Shown: piece by piece, positions 31,900 through 40,746 of the stretch | How positions within the stretch are numbered: the first letter of the stretch is position 1 | How the letters are laid out: each line of letters starts with the position of its first letter | NCBI GenBank assembly: GCA_937958105.1 | Contig: CALFXJ010000026.1 | Span: 42,259 to 106,258, forward strand | Origin: an uncultured Cellvibrio sp. | GTDB taxonomy: Bacteria > Pseudomonadota > Gammaproteobacteria > Pseudomonadales > Cellvibrionaceae | DNA: 64,000 nt | Direction of reading: 5' to 3' | Position numbers and translations under genes: made by a program | The notes under the pieces: model-generated | What the model saw: the letters and a program-made list of their open reading frames with translations, nothing else | What the model was told of the DNA's origin: nothing | The model's database searches: none

Positions 31900-34653
31900 A
31901 TGAAAGTCCTGATTCCTCCGTTTGCTATGCCTGTATTCCCGGGAATAAAACTTCTGGGGTGGTTTCTCATTGGATTGCTGTCCGCCTGTGGCGGGTCTGG
32001 CGGTTCCAAACCCGATGGTGGTGGTCCTGTTGCTCCGGCAAGCAGTGCCGGTTCTGTCCAATCCAGTTCAAGCAGTGCGGCCAGCAGCCTGGCAGCGGGG
32101 CTGGTGCCCTTTGTGCTGCCCTATGATGATGCCAGTCCGGGAATCACCGATCTGGCCGGCCTGAACCACAAACCGGCCGGTAAGTTCGGCTCTCTTGTGG
32201 TGAACGACGATGGTCATTTTGCACTGAACGGTGAGCGTGTCAGGTTCATCGGCGTAAATATTACTGCGGGCTCTGCATTTCCCTCCCAGGATGATGCTGT
32301 GGGCATCGCACGCCGTCTGGCCAAGTTTGGCGTAAATCTGGTGCGCTTTCACCACATGGATAACAACTTCGGTGGGGCAAGCCTGATCAACTATGGCGCA
32401 GGCACCAGCCGCACCTTCGATGCCAGCAATCTGGATAAGCTGGATTATTTCATCGCCCAGCTGAAAGCTGAGGGGATCTACATCAACCTCAATCTGCTGA
32501 ACTCACGGGAGTTCAGACCGGCGGATGGTCTGCCTGAGTCCTTGGGGCAACTGCCCTGGAAACAATCCCACGTATTGGGGTTTGTGGATGACACCTTCCG
32601 CCAGCTGGAGAAAGAGTATGCCCGGTTGCTGTTGGAGCATCGCAATCCCTACACCGGCCTTACCTACGCCGAAGACCCGGCCATTGCGTTTGTGGAGATC
32701 AACAACGAGAACGGCATCTTCCACCAATATTTCGATGGGGCGGTGGACGCCTGGCCGGAGGTATTCCGGGATAGGTTGGATCTTCACTGGAACACCTGGT
32801 TACAGAGTCGTTATTCATCCACGGAAGAGGCTGAAGCAGCTTGGGGAGCCATTGATGAGCCGCTTGGCGAGGAAGCGCTGACTAACCCGGGATTCAGTGG
32901 TGGCACTGGGGCCTGGAATCTGGAACAGCATGGTGGTGCAACAGCGGTGGCTCAGAGTGGTACCTTTGACGGTCGTGCAGGGGTTGCTCTGCGGGTAACC
33001 CGCGCGGGCAGTGCTGACTGGCAAGTGCAGCTGAATCAGGGCGGGCTGTCATTGGCTGCCGGTCAGATTTATACACTGGGCTTCTGGGCCAGATCCCCGG
33101 ATGCGGTCTCCATTCAGGTGAGCGTGCAGCAGAATTACGATCCCTGGGGCACCCTGCTGAGCCGCCGCTATGAGCTGAGCCAGAGCTGGCAATACTTCGA
33201 AACCACTTTCGTTGCCGGAAGCGCTGACGCGGATGCGCGGATCAACTTCAATGGTTTTGGTAATCAGGTGGCCCAGGTCCATCTGGCTGAGGTGAGCTTC
33301 AAACCGGGCGGCAGCCTTGGTCGTCTCGATGCCGATGAACGTATCGAGGACGGTACAGTAAGCAGTCACTATCGTTCCCAAAGCTATACGGCGGCGCGTG
33401 AACAGGATTGGGCGGCATTCCTGCGGGAGCTGGAGACCAGTTACTGGGATGATATGAACACCTATGTCAAAACCACCCTCAGTTATCAGGGACTGACAGC
33501 GGGCACGGCGGTCATGAACAGTTTTCCCAGCGCGCAGAAGCAATTTGATTTCGCCGACGCACATGCGTACTGGCAACACCCGGTATTCCCCGAAGCTGAA
33601 TGGGACGCTGAAAACTGGACCGTAGCCAGTGGGTCCATGGTCAACACCCTCAACAACACCTTGAGCGGCCTGGCGAAGCAGCGCATTCAAGGGATTCCGT
33701 TCACCGTGTCTGAATACCAGCACGCCTCACCCAACACCTACGGCAGCGAGGGCCCGTTACTGGTCGCCGCCTACGGCGCGCTGCAGGACTGGGATGGCAT
33801 CATGTTTTTCTCTTACGATGCTGGGCCGGACGGCAACTGGGGAGCGGGTTACTTCCATGACTTCTTCAGCATGAACGCCCATCCCACCAAGATGGCAAAT
33901 CTTCTGATGGCCGCCAATCTCTTCCGGCGTGGAGACGTCAGTCAGGCCCGCGAAGCCGTAATAATGAACTTTGCGCCACAGACTGAGCTGGACATCCTTA
34001 CCCATCAGGGCAGTGCCTGGAATGTTGCCAGCGGGGCACACCTGGGGGTGCCCAACGATCTTGCTTTGATGCACCGCTTTGCCCTTGATGTGTCTTCGTC
34101 GCCGGCAGGCACCACTGTGCCCCCGGCAGCGACCAGTGGTCCGGTGTACGGTTCCGATACCGATGAACTGCGCTGGGACATGAGTGTTGCCGGCAAGGGG
34201 GTGGTGACGGTAAACACACCCCGGACCAAGTCGGTGGTGGGATTTATCCATAACCGCGATTTTGTGCTGGGCAATGTAGGCATTCAGGTCGGCAGCACCC
34301 TGCAGGACTGGGCGACAGTATCCCTGACACTGCAGGAGGGTGACTTTGATGAGCCGGATGCGGATGCGGCCATGCTGCTGGTAACCACGGGGCTGGTGGA
34401 AAATACCAATATGCAGTGGAAGGATGCCAGCCGTACCTCCCTCGGAACCCGATGGGGTGCGGCGCCTAGCCTGATCGAAGTTATCCCGGCGGTGATTGAT
34501 CTGCCCTTCGCCACGGCGCGTACCCGTGCCTGGGCGCTGGATGAAACCGGGCAGCGAAGAGCTGAACTGCCCGTTGTGGATAACGCCGGCAAAGCGCGGC
34601 TGGTACTACAGCAGTCGGCTGCCACCTTGTGGTACGAAGTGGTGGTTCAATAG
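31900..34653 (+). CDS. clan GH-A (GH5-like) glycosidase lipoprotein with inserted carbohydrate-binding module
   Basis: A 917-residue surface lipoprotein. The signal peptide ends in the lipobox LLSAC, then a Gly/Pro stretch and a Ser-rich linker (SSAGSVQSSSSSAASS) typical of Cellvibrio secreted enzymes. A TIM barrel follows from about residue 70, with an Asn-Glu acid/base candidate N269-E270 in VEINNENG and a nucleophile candidate E605 in FTVSEYQH. Between the two halves, about residues 326-470, lies a beta-sandwich module (NPGFSGGTGAWNLEQ to VHLAEVSFKPGG) resembling CBM4/9-type binding modules. A C-terminal beta-rich domain fills residues about 730-917. The exact glycoside hydrolase family and substrate are not recognised; beta-glucan or mannan-type activity is possible. 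Confidence 0.75.
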   Translation: MKVLIPPFAMPVFPGIKLLGWFLIGLLSACGGSGGSKPDGGGPVAPASSAGSVQSSSSSAASSLAAGLVPFVLPYDDASPGITDLAGLNHKPAGKFGSLVVNDDGHFALNGERVRFIGVNITAGSAFPSQDDAVGIARRLAKFGVNLVRFHHMDNNFGGASLINYGAGTSRTFDASNLDKLDYFIAQLKAEGIYINLNLLNSREFRPADGLPESLGQLPWKQSHVLGFVDDTFRQLEKEYARLLLEHRNPYTGLTYAEDPAIAFVEINNENGIFHQYFDGAVDAWPEVFRDRLDLHWNTWLQSRYSSTEEAEAAWGAIDEPLGEEALTNPGFSGGTGAWNLEQHGGATAVAQSGTFDGRAGVALRVTRAGSADWQVQLNQGGLSLAAGQIYTLGFWARSPDAVSIQVSVQQNYDPWGTLLSRRYELSQSWQYFETTFVAGSADADARINFNGFGNQVAQVHLAEVSFKPGGSLGRLDADERIEDGTVSSHYRSQSYTAAREQDWAAFLRELETSYWDDMNTYVKTTLSYQGLTAGTAVMNSFPSAQKQFDFADAHAYWQHPVFPEAEWDAENWTVASGSMVNTLNNTLSGLAKQRIQGIPFTVSEYQHASPNTYGSEGPLLVAAYGALQDWDGIMFFSYDAGPDGNWGAGYFHDFFSMNAHPTKMANLLMAANLFRRGDVSQAREAVIMNFAPQTELDILTHQGSAWNVASGAHLGVPNDLALMHRFALDVSSSPAGTTVPPAATSGPVYGSDTDELRWDMSVAGKGVVTVNTPRTKSVVGFIHNRDFVLGNVGIQVGSTLQDWATVSLTLQEGDFDEPDADAAMLLVTTGLVENTNMQWKDASRTSLGTRWGAAPSLIEVIPAVIDLPFATARTRAWALDETGQRRAELPVVDNAGKARLVLQQSAATLWYEVVVQ

Positions 34654-34762
34654 TTCGGAAAGACGATGACTCTGGAAAAACAATAAATCCGAACGGACAG
34701 CGGCAGTACCCCAGCGGTGCTGTCGCGCAGCAGGGATATAGCGCCGTTATGGACCTTGCTGT

Positions 34763-35632
34763 TTATTTACTGTTAGAGATCAACTGCAAAATCTCCGGCC
34801 ACTTCTGCTGCCAGCAGCAGCGGTGGTCAAACCCTTCAATAATCCGGGGCGAATGCCCCTGGGCCTGAAGCCAGTCTTCCGCCAGATCCGGTGGTACCAC
34901 CGGATCTCTACTGCCAAAGAAATGATACTGGATAGCAGGGTGCTCAAGAGGCAGGGCTGCCGGATTGAGCGATTCACGCAGCGGGCTGTATCGGTGGTGG
35001 CGGGTCCAGGCTTCGACATCCAGGTTGGCGGCGATAGTGACCAGCTGGGTAACCTCTGGCATGCGTTGCGCCATAAGGGTAGCGATGGTGCCGCCGCCGC
35101 TGTATCCAATGAGGGTCAACTGATGGTAATGCTGGTCAGCGAGCAACTGACGCAGAGCATCCACCATGCTGGCGATGACAGTTTCTGAATAGCGCGCGCC
35201 GGTCCACAATGGCGCTGAGCAGGCGGCATCGGCAAGGCCATAAAACGGATCGTTAAAATAACAGGGGCGACCGAGAAAAAAGGCGGTCTGCGGATCCTGA
35301 CGCATCAGGCTCAAGGTCAAGGGTGCCCGGGGTGTTGGGTCTTTGGCAATCAGATAACGTTTTATCCAGGGTCTGCCGTCACCTTCGATGTAAATATGAA
35401 TGCGGTCCGTTACATCAGCAGTTCGCTGTGCTAACACGAAATGCTGATGGTAGGACGTGGTAATCCGAGTCTTTTGCATCGATTCGGTTAAAGGACCGAA
35501 ACCGGCGGGTTGGATGTTTCCCTGACAACCGCCTAATATAACGGCAACGCTGAGCAGCCAAAGACGGAGCCTGCAGGAAAAATATCGATAAATCGACAAC
35601 AGGTGTCTCTGCGCTGTACTCGAATTGTTCAT
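34763..35632 (-). CDS. alpha/beta-hydrolase lipoprotein
   Basis: A 289-residue probable lipoprotein with lipobox LGGC near residue 36 and an alpha/beta-hydrolase fold. Features are the oxyanion-side IYIEGDGRPW, the nucleophile elbow GYSGGG, the acid candidate in FGSRDPVVP and the catalytic His in GFDHRCCW. The short HIYIEGDGRPW stretch and the order of motifs match lipoprotein hydrolases of unknown substrate found in many proteobacteria. It is convergent with the glycosidase gene and divergent from the caspase-like gene. Both neighbours are also lipoproteins, but no joint function is evident. Confidence 0.75.
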   Translation of the reverse strand: MNNSSTAQRHLLSIYRYFSCRLRLWLLSVAVILGGCQGNIQPAGFGPLTESMQKTRITTSYHQHFVLAQRTADVTDRIHIYIEGDGRPWIKRYLIAKDPTPRAPLTLSLMRQDPQTAFFLGRPCYFNDPFYGLADAACSAPLWTGARYSETVIASMVDALRQLLADQHYHQLTLIGYSGGGTIATLMAQRMPEVTQLVTIAANLDVEAWTRHHRYSPLRESLNPAALPLEHPAIQYHFFGSRDPVVPPDLAEDWLQAQGHSPRIIEGFDHRCCWQQKWPEILQLISNSK

Positions 35633-35833
35633 TGCTTTTCTTTTATCTCTTCATCTGTGTCGGCCTGGCGCAATATAGCGAGCAAAGCGATTATGGAGCA
35701 ATCTAATACTGATTTGTTTGTCGGAAAAATTAACACGACAGCGCACGGAAATTTTGCAAAAATTGTTCAGCTTTCGCGCAAATAATTTGCGCTCTTCAAC
35801 TGTTGCGATGACTCAAAATGGATGGTTTGGTTT

Positions 35834-37456
35834 ATGTGCAAGCATCACACTTCACGAATTAAAAAAAATGCCGCTGCTCTGTGCGCTGCACTCCTACTTT
35901 CAGCGTGTGGCAGTCAGGATGTCAAGCAGCAGATGCCAGCCGGCGGTGCGCCGGATATTGCTGACCTGAACGTAGTGGACTGCCTGCTGCCGGGGCAGGT
36001 GAGGAGCCTGGGGTCAACCAAGTACATGACGCCGCGTCGCCCGGTACTGACCACAGCTGCCGATTGCCGCATTCGAGGCGGTGAATATGTAGCATATGAT
36101 CGCGCTGATTATAAAACAGCGCTGGCTGTGTGGATGCCCACCGCTGAAGCTGGCGATGCGGAAGCCCAGGCTAATGTGGGCGAAATTTTTGAGCGAGGCC
36201 TGGGTGGCTCACCCAATTATGAAGCGGCAGCCATCTGGTATCGCAAAGCGGCGGAGCAGGGCAATGCCCGCGCCCAGTTCAATCTTGGTACCTTGTATGA
36301 GCAGGGGCTGGGTGTTGAAAAAGATAAACTGCAGGCGCTGAACTGGTATCGCAAAGCCTGGGGGCTGGAAGAAGACAGTCTGATGTATCAATCTGCTGCG
36401 CAGGAGGCGCAGGAAGAAATGCGGGCGCAGCTGCAGAAAACCCTGAATGAAAAAGATATGCAGATCAAACTGTTGAACAATCAGATTACCGGTCTGCAGA
36501 AAAAAATCGGCAGCTCGGCCGAGGCCGCTGAGTTACAGCAGGAATTGAATCAGCTCAAGGTGTGGGTAAAAAATCTTGAAGCAGAGCGTATGGTCGCCAA
36601 GAATGAGATAGATCTGATTCCCCGGGTCCGGCAGCCTCAGGCGGGTTTGACCACGCGCGTGTCTACCACCAGTGATGCAGAAGTCATCAAGGTGGATGAT
36701 ATGGAATTCGGCAAGTATTACGCCTTGATTATCGCCAACCAGAATTACGATAACATCGAAGATCTGCTAACCCCTTATTCTGATGCGAAACGCGCGAAGA
36801 AAATCCTGGAGGAAAATTTCGGTTTCAGTGTGACCATGTTGCTGGATGCGGATAACACCACGGTGATGAAGGCGATCAACGAATTAAACGAGCTGGTGAC
36901 CGAAGCCGATAATCTGCTCATCTTCTATGCTGGCCATGGGACACGCATCAATGCCGGTGAGCTGGAGACCGGTTACTGGTTGCCGGTAAATGCTACACCA
37001 CCACCGGATGATACCTTCTGGGTATCCAATGAATTTGTCACACGCCACCTTGCGCGGATCAAGGCGAAACGCATAATGGTTGTGGCAGATTCCTGTTATT
37101 CCGGCCTGCTCTCCTCGGCACCAGGATATCTGTTTATGGATGAGAAGGCGCAGTACACCCAAGAGTACATCCGTTACAAACTGCCGAAAAAATCCCGTCT
37201 GCTGTTGGCATCCGGTGGCGATCAACCCGTGCTGGATAATATCGGCCAGGGGCATTCGGTATTCGCCCGCGCGTTTCTCGATACGCTTGAAGAAGCCGGT
37301 GCAATCATCAGTGGGCCGGAACTGTATCTCCGCATCAAAGACAGCGTTGCCAGTCGTGCAAAGTCTGTAGGCTTTGATCAGATGCCGGAGTTTAAGGCGA
37401 TCAAAGGCGCAGGGCATGAAGTAGGTGATTTCTTCTTTGTGCGTAAAGCGAGTTGA
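35834..37456 (+). CDS. lipoprotein with Sel1 repeats, coiled coil and caspase-like (peptidase C14) domain
   Basis: A 540-residue protein. The signal peptide ends in the lipobox LLSAC (near residue 25). Two to three Sel1/TPR-like repeats follow (AGDAEAQANVGEIFERGLGGSPNYEAAAIWY and QGNARAQFNLGTLYEQGLGV), then a coiled coil of about 80 residues rich in Gln, Glu and Leu. The C-terminal half is a caspase-like peptidase domain starting YALIIANQNYDNIEDLLTPYSDA, with catalytic His368 in FYAGHGTR and Cys421 in VVADSCYSGLL. Both catalytic residues are intact. The in-frame ATG at 35822 is possible; 35834 gives a normal signal peptide. It is convergent with a Hanks-type kinase gene across a shared terminator. 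The protein it cuts is unknown. Confidence 0.85.
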   Translation: MCKHHTSRIKKNAAALCAALLLSACGSQDVKQQMPAGGAPDIADLNVVDCLLPGQVRSLGSTKYMTPRRPVLTTAADCRIRGGEYVAYDRADYKTALAVWMPTAEAGDAEAQANVGEIFERGLGGSPNYEAAAIWYRKAAEQGNARAQFNLGTLYEQGLGVEKDKLQALNWYRKAWGLEEDSLMYQSAAQEAQEEMRAQLQKTLNEKDMQIKLLNNQITGLQKKIGSSAEAAELQQELNQLKVWVKNLEAERMVAKNEIDLIPRVRQPQAGLTTRVSTTSDAEVIKVDDMEFGKYYALIIANQNYDNIEDLLTPYSDAKRAKKILEENFGFSVTMLLDADNTTVMKAINELNELVTEADNLLIFYAGHGTRINAGELETGYWLPVNATPPPDDTFWVSNEFVTRHLARIKAKRIMVVADSCYSGLLSSAPGYLFMDEKAQYTQEYIRYKLPKKSRLLLASGGDQPVLDNIGQGHSVFARAFLDTLEEAGAIISGPELYLRIKDSVASRAKSVGFDQMPEFKAIKGAGHEVGDFFFVRKAS

Positions 37457-37467
37457 TGCTGGTACTG

Positions 37468-37498
37468 AAAAAACGGCGCCTCAGGGCGCCGTTTTTTA
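37468..37498. terminator. bidirectional terminator between caspase-like and kinase genes
   Basis: The stem ACGGCGCC / GGCGCCGT with loop TCAG lies between an A run and a T run, so it can end both convergent genes. The kinase stop codon overlaps its end. Confidence 0.88.
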
Positions 37499-38974
37499 TT
37501 GGGCAATGTCGCTGCCGGCAAATGCGGGATATTGACGCAACTCATTCAGTTGTTTTTTGTAGAAATCCCGCGCGTCGTCGGTCTCTGCACTGTGCAGATT
37601 GCGCTCCATGATGGCGAGGACTTCCTTTGTCATGGATTTTACATCGTCGTTGGTGGCGTGGATCTGGTAGGCCCGATCAATATTGAAAACAGCGCCCTGC
37701 AGGTCGCCAAATGACAGGGCAACTTTGCCCTCGTTGATAAACGCATGAAAATCCGCCTGCATCTCCGGGGAGAGATCGCTGAAGGGAATTGCTTCGATTT
37801 CTATACTCTGGATGTAGAAATAATTACCTAATGCCGCGAGGCAGATTGCGCTTACCGCTACAGCGATACGCTTAGGCGCCCGGGTAGCATTGTTCAATTT
37901 GCGGAGGAAGGTATCCGCATCGGCAACGCGATCGTCACGCTGAAAAGCGATGGACTTGGCGAGAAGTTTGGTCAGCAGAGGATTCTTGAGTCGCGGCAGC
38001 TTTGGCGTCAGTTGCTGCTGCATGGCATTCTGCGCGTGGATACGATCAAAGGGATGTTCACCACCGAGAAGTTCGCAGGCAATAATTCCCAGTGCATAGA
38101 TATCATCGCTGAAGTGCGGCGGCTCGTGGCGTACCATCTCGGGGCTGGCGTAGGAGTAGGTAATTGCACCCAGTTCACCTGCATCAAAGCTGTCGTGATA
38201 AAGTTGTTCACTCACAGCGCGTGCAATCCCGAAATCCAGCAGTTTTACTGTGCCGGATTCGGTGATGAAGACATTGCCGGGTTTCAAGTCGGAATGCACG
38301 ATGCCTTTACTGTGAGCATAGGATAAGCCTTGGGCAATCTCGCGGATGATCTTGAGTTTCTGCTTAACATCCAGGCTCGGCAGATATTTATCCTGCTCCA
38401 GCAGATCTTCCAGCGAACTTCCTTTTAGTTCCTCCATGGTGAGATAAACCAGATCACCGTCCCGGTCAAAGTCATACACGGTAACGATATTGGGGTGCGC
38501 CAGATCCTGGGTTTTTTTGGCTTCCCGCTGCAGGGTGATCAACGCGTGCGGGTGATTCTTGAAGTTTTCACCTAACAACTTGATCGCAATGTAAGGGCGG
38601 TCATCCTGGGCTTCTTTTTTGCGCAGATCGAGCGCACGAAAGACCGCGCCCATTCCGCCAGAACCCAACAGTTTATCCAACACGAAACGGTCTTTGATGA
38701 TGTCGCCTTCACTGACCACGCGGTTGCCGGAGGCAGCTTCTGCCTGAGGAGGCATTCGCGTCGCGTCAGTCAAGGACGGCTTCGGCGGCTGCAGTATTGT
38801 TTCATCTTCTGTTGTGCTGCGCGGATTGACACGGGTTTCTTCAGCCGCGTGTTGCTTCACGCGGGTTTGATCCGTGACGCGCGATTTCAATACCGTTTTT
38901 TCCGCTGCTTTTTTAGGTAATACCACCGTCGCATCATCAGCGCGGGATTTTAAGCGGGTCTTATCATCATCCAT
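37496..38974 (-). CDS. Hanks-type Ser/Thr kinase with seven N-terminal [DE]xT motifs and a membrane anchor
   Basis: A 492-residue protein. The first 75 residues carry seven [DE]-x-T-[RVI]-[LVM] motifs with Thr at 6, 16, 27, 37, 47, 59 and 72, spaced 10-13 residues apart. The kinase domain follows: glycine loop LGSGGMGAVF (about 103-112), Lys in YIAIKLL, catalytic loop VHSDLKPGN (Ser where Arg of HRD is usual), LLDFGIAR, and APE-type region SYASPEMV. A membrane helix (RIAVAVSAICLAALGNYFYI, about 378-400) precedes a roughly 90-residue C-terminal helical domain that would be periplasmic. The kinase should be active (Lys, Asp and DFG present). Target proteins are unknown. The N-terminal Thr repeats look like autophosphorylation or FHA-docking sites, by inference. 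Confidence 0.88.
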   Translation of the reverse strand: MDDDKTRLKSRADDATVVLPKKAAEKTVLKSRVTDQTRVKQHAAEETRVNPRSTTEDETILQPPKPSLTDATRMPPQAEAASGNRVVSEGDIIKDRFVLDKLLGSGGMGAVFRALDLRKKEAQDDRPYIAIKLLGENFKNHPHALITLQREAKKTQDLAHPNIVTVYDFDRDGDLVYLTMEELKGSSLEDLLEQDKYLPSLDVKQKLKIIREIAQGLSYAHSKGIVHSDLKPGNVFITESGTVKLLDFGIARAVSEQLYHDSFDAGELGAITYSYASPEMVRHEPPHFSDDIYALGIIACELLGGEHPFDRIHAQNAMQQQLTPKLPRLKNPLLTKLLAKSIAFQRDDRVADADTFLRKLNNATRAPKRIAVAVSAICLAALGNYFYIQSIEIEAIPFSDLSPEMQADFHAFINEGKVALSFGDLQGAVFNIDRAYQIHATNDDVKSMTKEVLAIMERNLHSAETDDARDFYKKQLNELRQYPAFAGSDIAQ

Positions 38975-38995
38975 TGTATGTTCTCTTTGTTTTTA

Positions 38996-40480
38996 TCAGC
39001 AGTAACGTTGTTCCAGATGAGTGCGGAAGTAAGTTGCGTTCAGCGGTTCCCCGGTGGCTGCCACGATCAGGGCTTCAGTTGAGAGAGTACTGGCTTTCTG
39101 CCAGATGTTTTCGCGTAACCAGTTGAACAGTTCGGTCAGTTCGCCGCGGGCAATCTTGCTGCGCAGGTCGGTAATGGCCCGGCTCGCTGCGGCAAATTCC
39201 TGTGCGGCATACATGGCGCCCAAGGTGTAAGAAGGAAAATATCCGAAGGCTCCACTGGTCCAGTGAATATCCTGCATGCAGCCATCACGATAATTGTCGC
39301 GGGTAGATAACCCGAGGTAGGCCTGCATCTGTTCGTCCCACAACGCCGGGATGTCATCCACATTGATCTCGCCTTCTATCAGTGCACGCTCGATGTCGTA
39401 GCGCAGGATGACGTGGGCGGGATAGGTGACTTCATCGGCATCCACTCGGATATAGCCGCGTTTCACCCGCGTATTGAAGTGGTAGATGTTGTCGGGGCTG
39501 AATGCCGGGTCCTGCTCCCGTTGCAGCATCCGGGCGGCCAGAGGCGCCAGCAGTTGAGTGAATTCGCGGCTGCGTGCGAGCTGCATTTCAAAGAATAAGC
39601 TTTGCGACTCATGAATGCCCATGGAGCGCGCCTCGCCAACCGGCACTCCCGCCCAGGCCTGAGGAAGATTCTGTTCATAACGCGCGTGCCCGGTTTCATG
39701 AATGACGCCAAGCAGTGCCGTCATAAAATCATCTTCGTTATAGCGGGTAGTGATGCGGACGTCGGTGGGTACGCCGCCACAGAAGGGATGTGCGCTTACA
39801 TCCAGACGTCCGTGATTGAAATCAAAACCGAGCAGTTCCATGGCGGCCTGGCCCAGCGCTTTCTGTCGTTCAATGGGGAAGGGGCCCTTGGGTGCCTGCC
39901 AGTCTCTACTCGCCTGTTTTTCTTCCGCCTGCAGGATCAACTCCGGCAGCCAGCTTTTGATGTCCGCGAACAAAGGGTCAAGCTGGGCGGTGGTCATCCC
40001 TGGCTCGTAGACATCCAGCAGGGCGTCGTAACGGCTCAGTCCGGTGTGATCAGCGCGGATAGCCGCTTCTTCTCTCGCCAGCGCAACCACCTGCGACAGA
40101 TTGTCCTTAAATCCGGCCCAGTCGTTCGCAGGGCGCTGGCTGCGCCAGGCGTGCTCACACCGGGAGGCAGCCAGCGAAATCGCCTGTACCAGCTCCCCGG
40201 GCAGCAGGGTGGCATGTTGCCAGCGCCGCTTCATGGCGCTCAGGCTGACGCGCTGCCCTTCATCCAGTGGTTCCTGCTCGGCGGCGGCAAGCCAGTCGGC
40301 CAGTTGCGGAGCGGTGGTCTGCTGATGAACCAGCAGTGCCAGCTCTGCCAGGGCGTCACCCCGCGCGCCGTTGCCGCCGGGCGGCATCATCGCCGCCTGA
40401 TCCCATCCGCAGATGGCGCCGAGGTGGTTGAGGTGGGAGATCTTGAGAAAGTGCTGATGCAGTTTGTCGTAATGAAGCAT
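38996..40480 (-). CDS. thermostable carboxypeptidase 1 (peptidase family M32)
   Basis: A 494-residue cytosolic zinc metallocarboxypeptidase, removing C-terminal residues with broad specificity. The zinc motif is HETGH (about residue 261, in GVIHETGHARYEQN), with DVRITTRYNEDDF just before and the family region MGIHESQSLFFE after. The late motifs VKRGYIRVDADEVTYPAHVILRYDIE and HWTSGAFGYFPSYTLG are typical of M32. Length fits the Taq carboxypeptidase family. It lies upstream of the kinase gene on the same strand with a 21-bp gap, so co-transcription is possible, though no functional link is apparent. Confidence 0.92.
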   Translation of the reverse strand: MLHYDKLHQHFLKISHLNHLGAICGWDQAAMMPPGGNGARGDALAELALLVHQQTTAPQLADWLAAAEQEPLDEGQRVSLSAMKRRWQHATLLPGELVQAISLAASRCEHAWRSQRPANDWAGFKDNLSQVVALAREEAAIRADHTGLSRYDALLDVYEPGMTTAQLDPLFADIKSWLPELILQAEEKQASRDWQAPKGPFPIERQKALGQAAMELLGFDFNHGRLDVSAHPFCGGVPTDVRITTRYNEDDFMTALLGVIHETGHARYEQNLPQAWAGVPVGEARSMGIHESQSLFFEMQLARSREFTQLLAPLAARMLQREQDPAFSPDNIYHFNTRVKRGYIRVDADEVTYPAHVILRYDIERALIEGEINVDDIPALWDEQMQAYLGLSTRDNYRDGCMQDIHWTSGAFGYFPSYTLGAMYAAQEFAAASRAITDLRSKIARGELTELFNWLRENIWQKASTLSTEALIVAATGEPLNATYFRTHLEQRYC

Positions 40481-40746
40481 GGCCTGGCCTTGTTGGCAAA
40501 ATTAAGTGCGGTTCCGAACACGGAGATGATTCCGCTATTTCTACCCCAGTGAGCATGATCCGTCCAGCAGCCAGTTCGCAGGGTGTTGCACGGGGTGTGC
40601 TGAATGGTGCCAGCGTATTTGCCTGCCGTCGGTGAATTTATTTCCGCTCTGGCGAATTTTGTTTCAGTAAACGGCTCATAGATTAAACGGCAGTCATCAC
40701 GGTGTGACCGGATGACGTCCATGCAATAAGGGAAACAGGAGGACCT

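Noticed and set aside
39602..40552. Plus-strand open frame of 316 residues across the M32 carboxypeptidase gene
   Set aside because: Antisense to a gene with an intact zinc motif and full length; no ribosome-binding site or domain seen.
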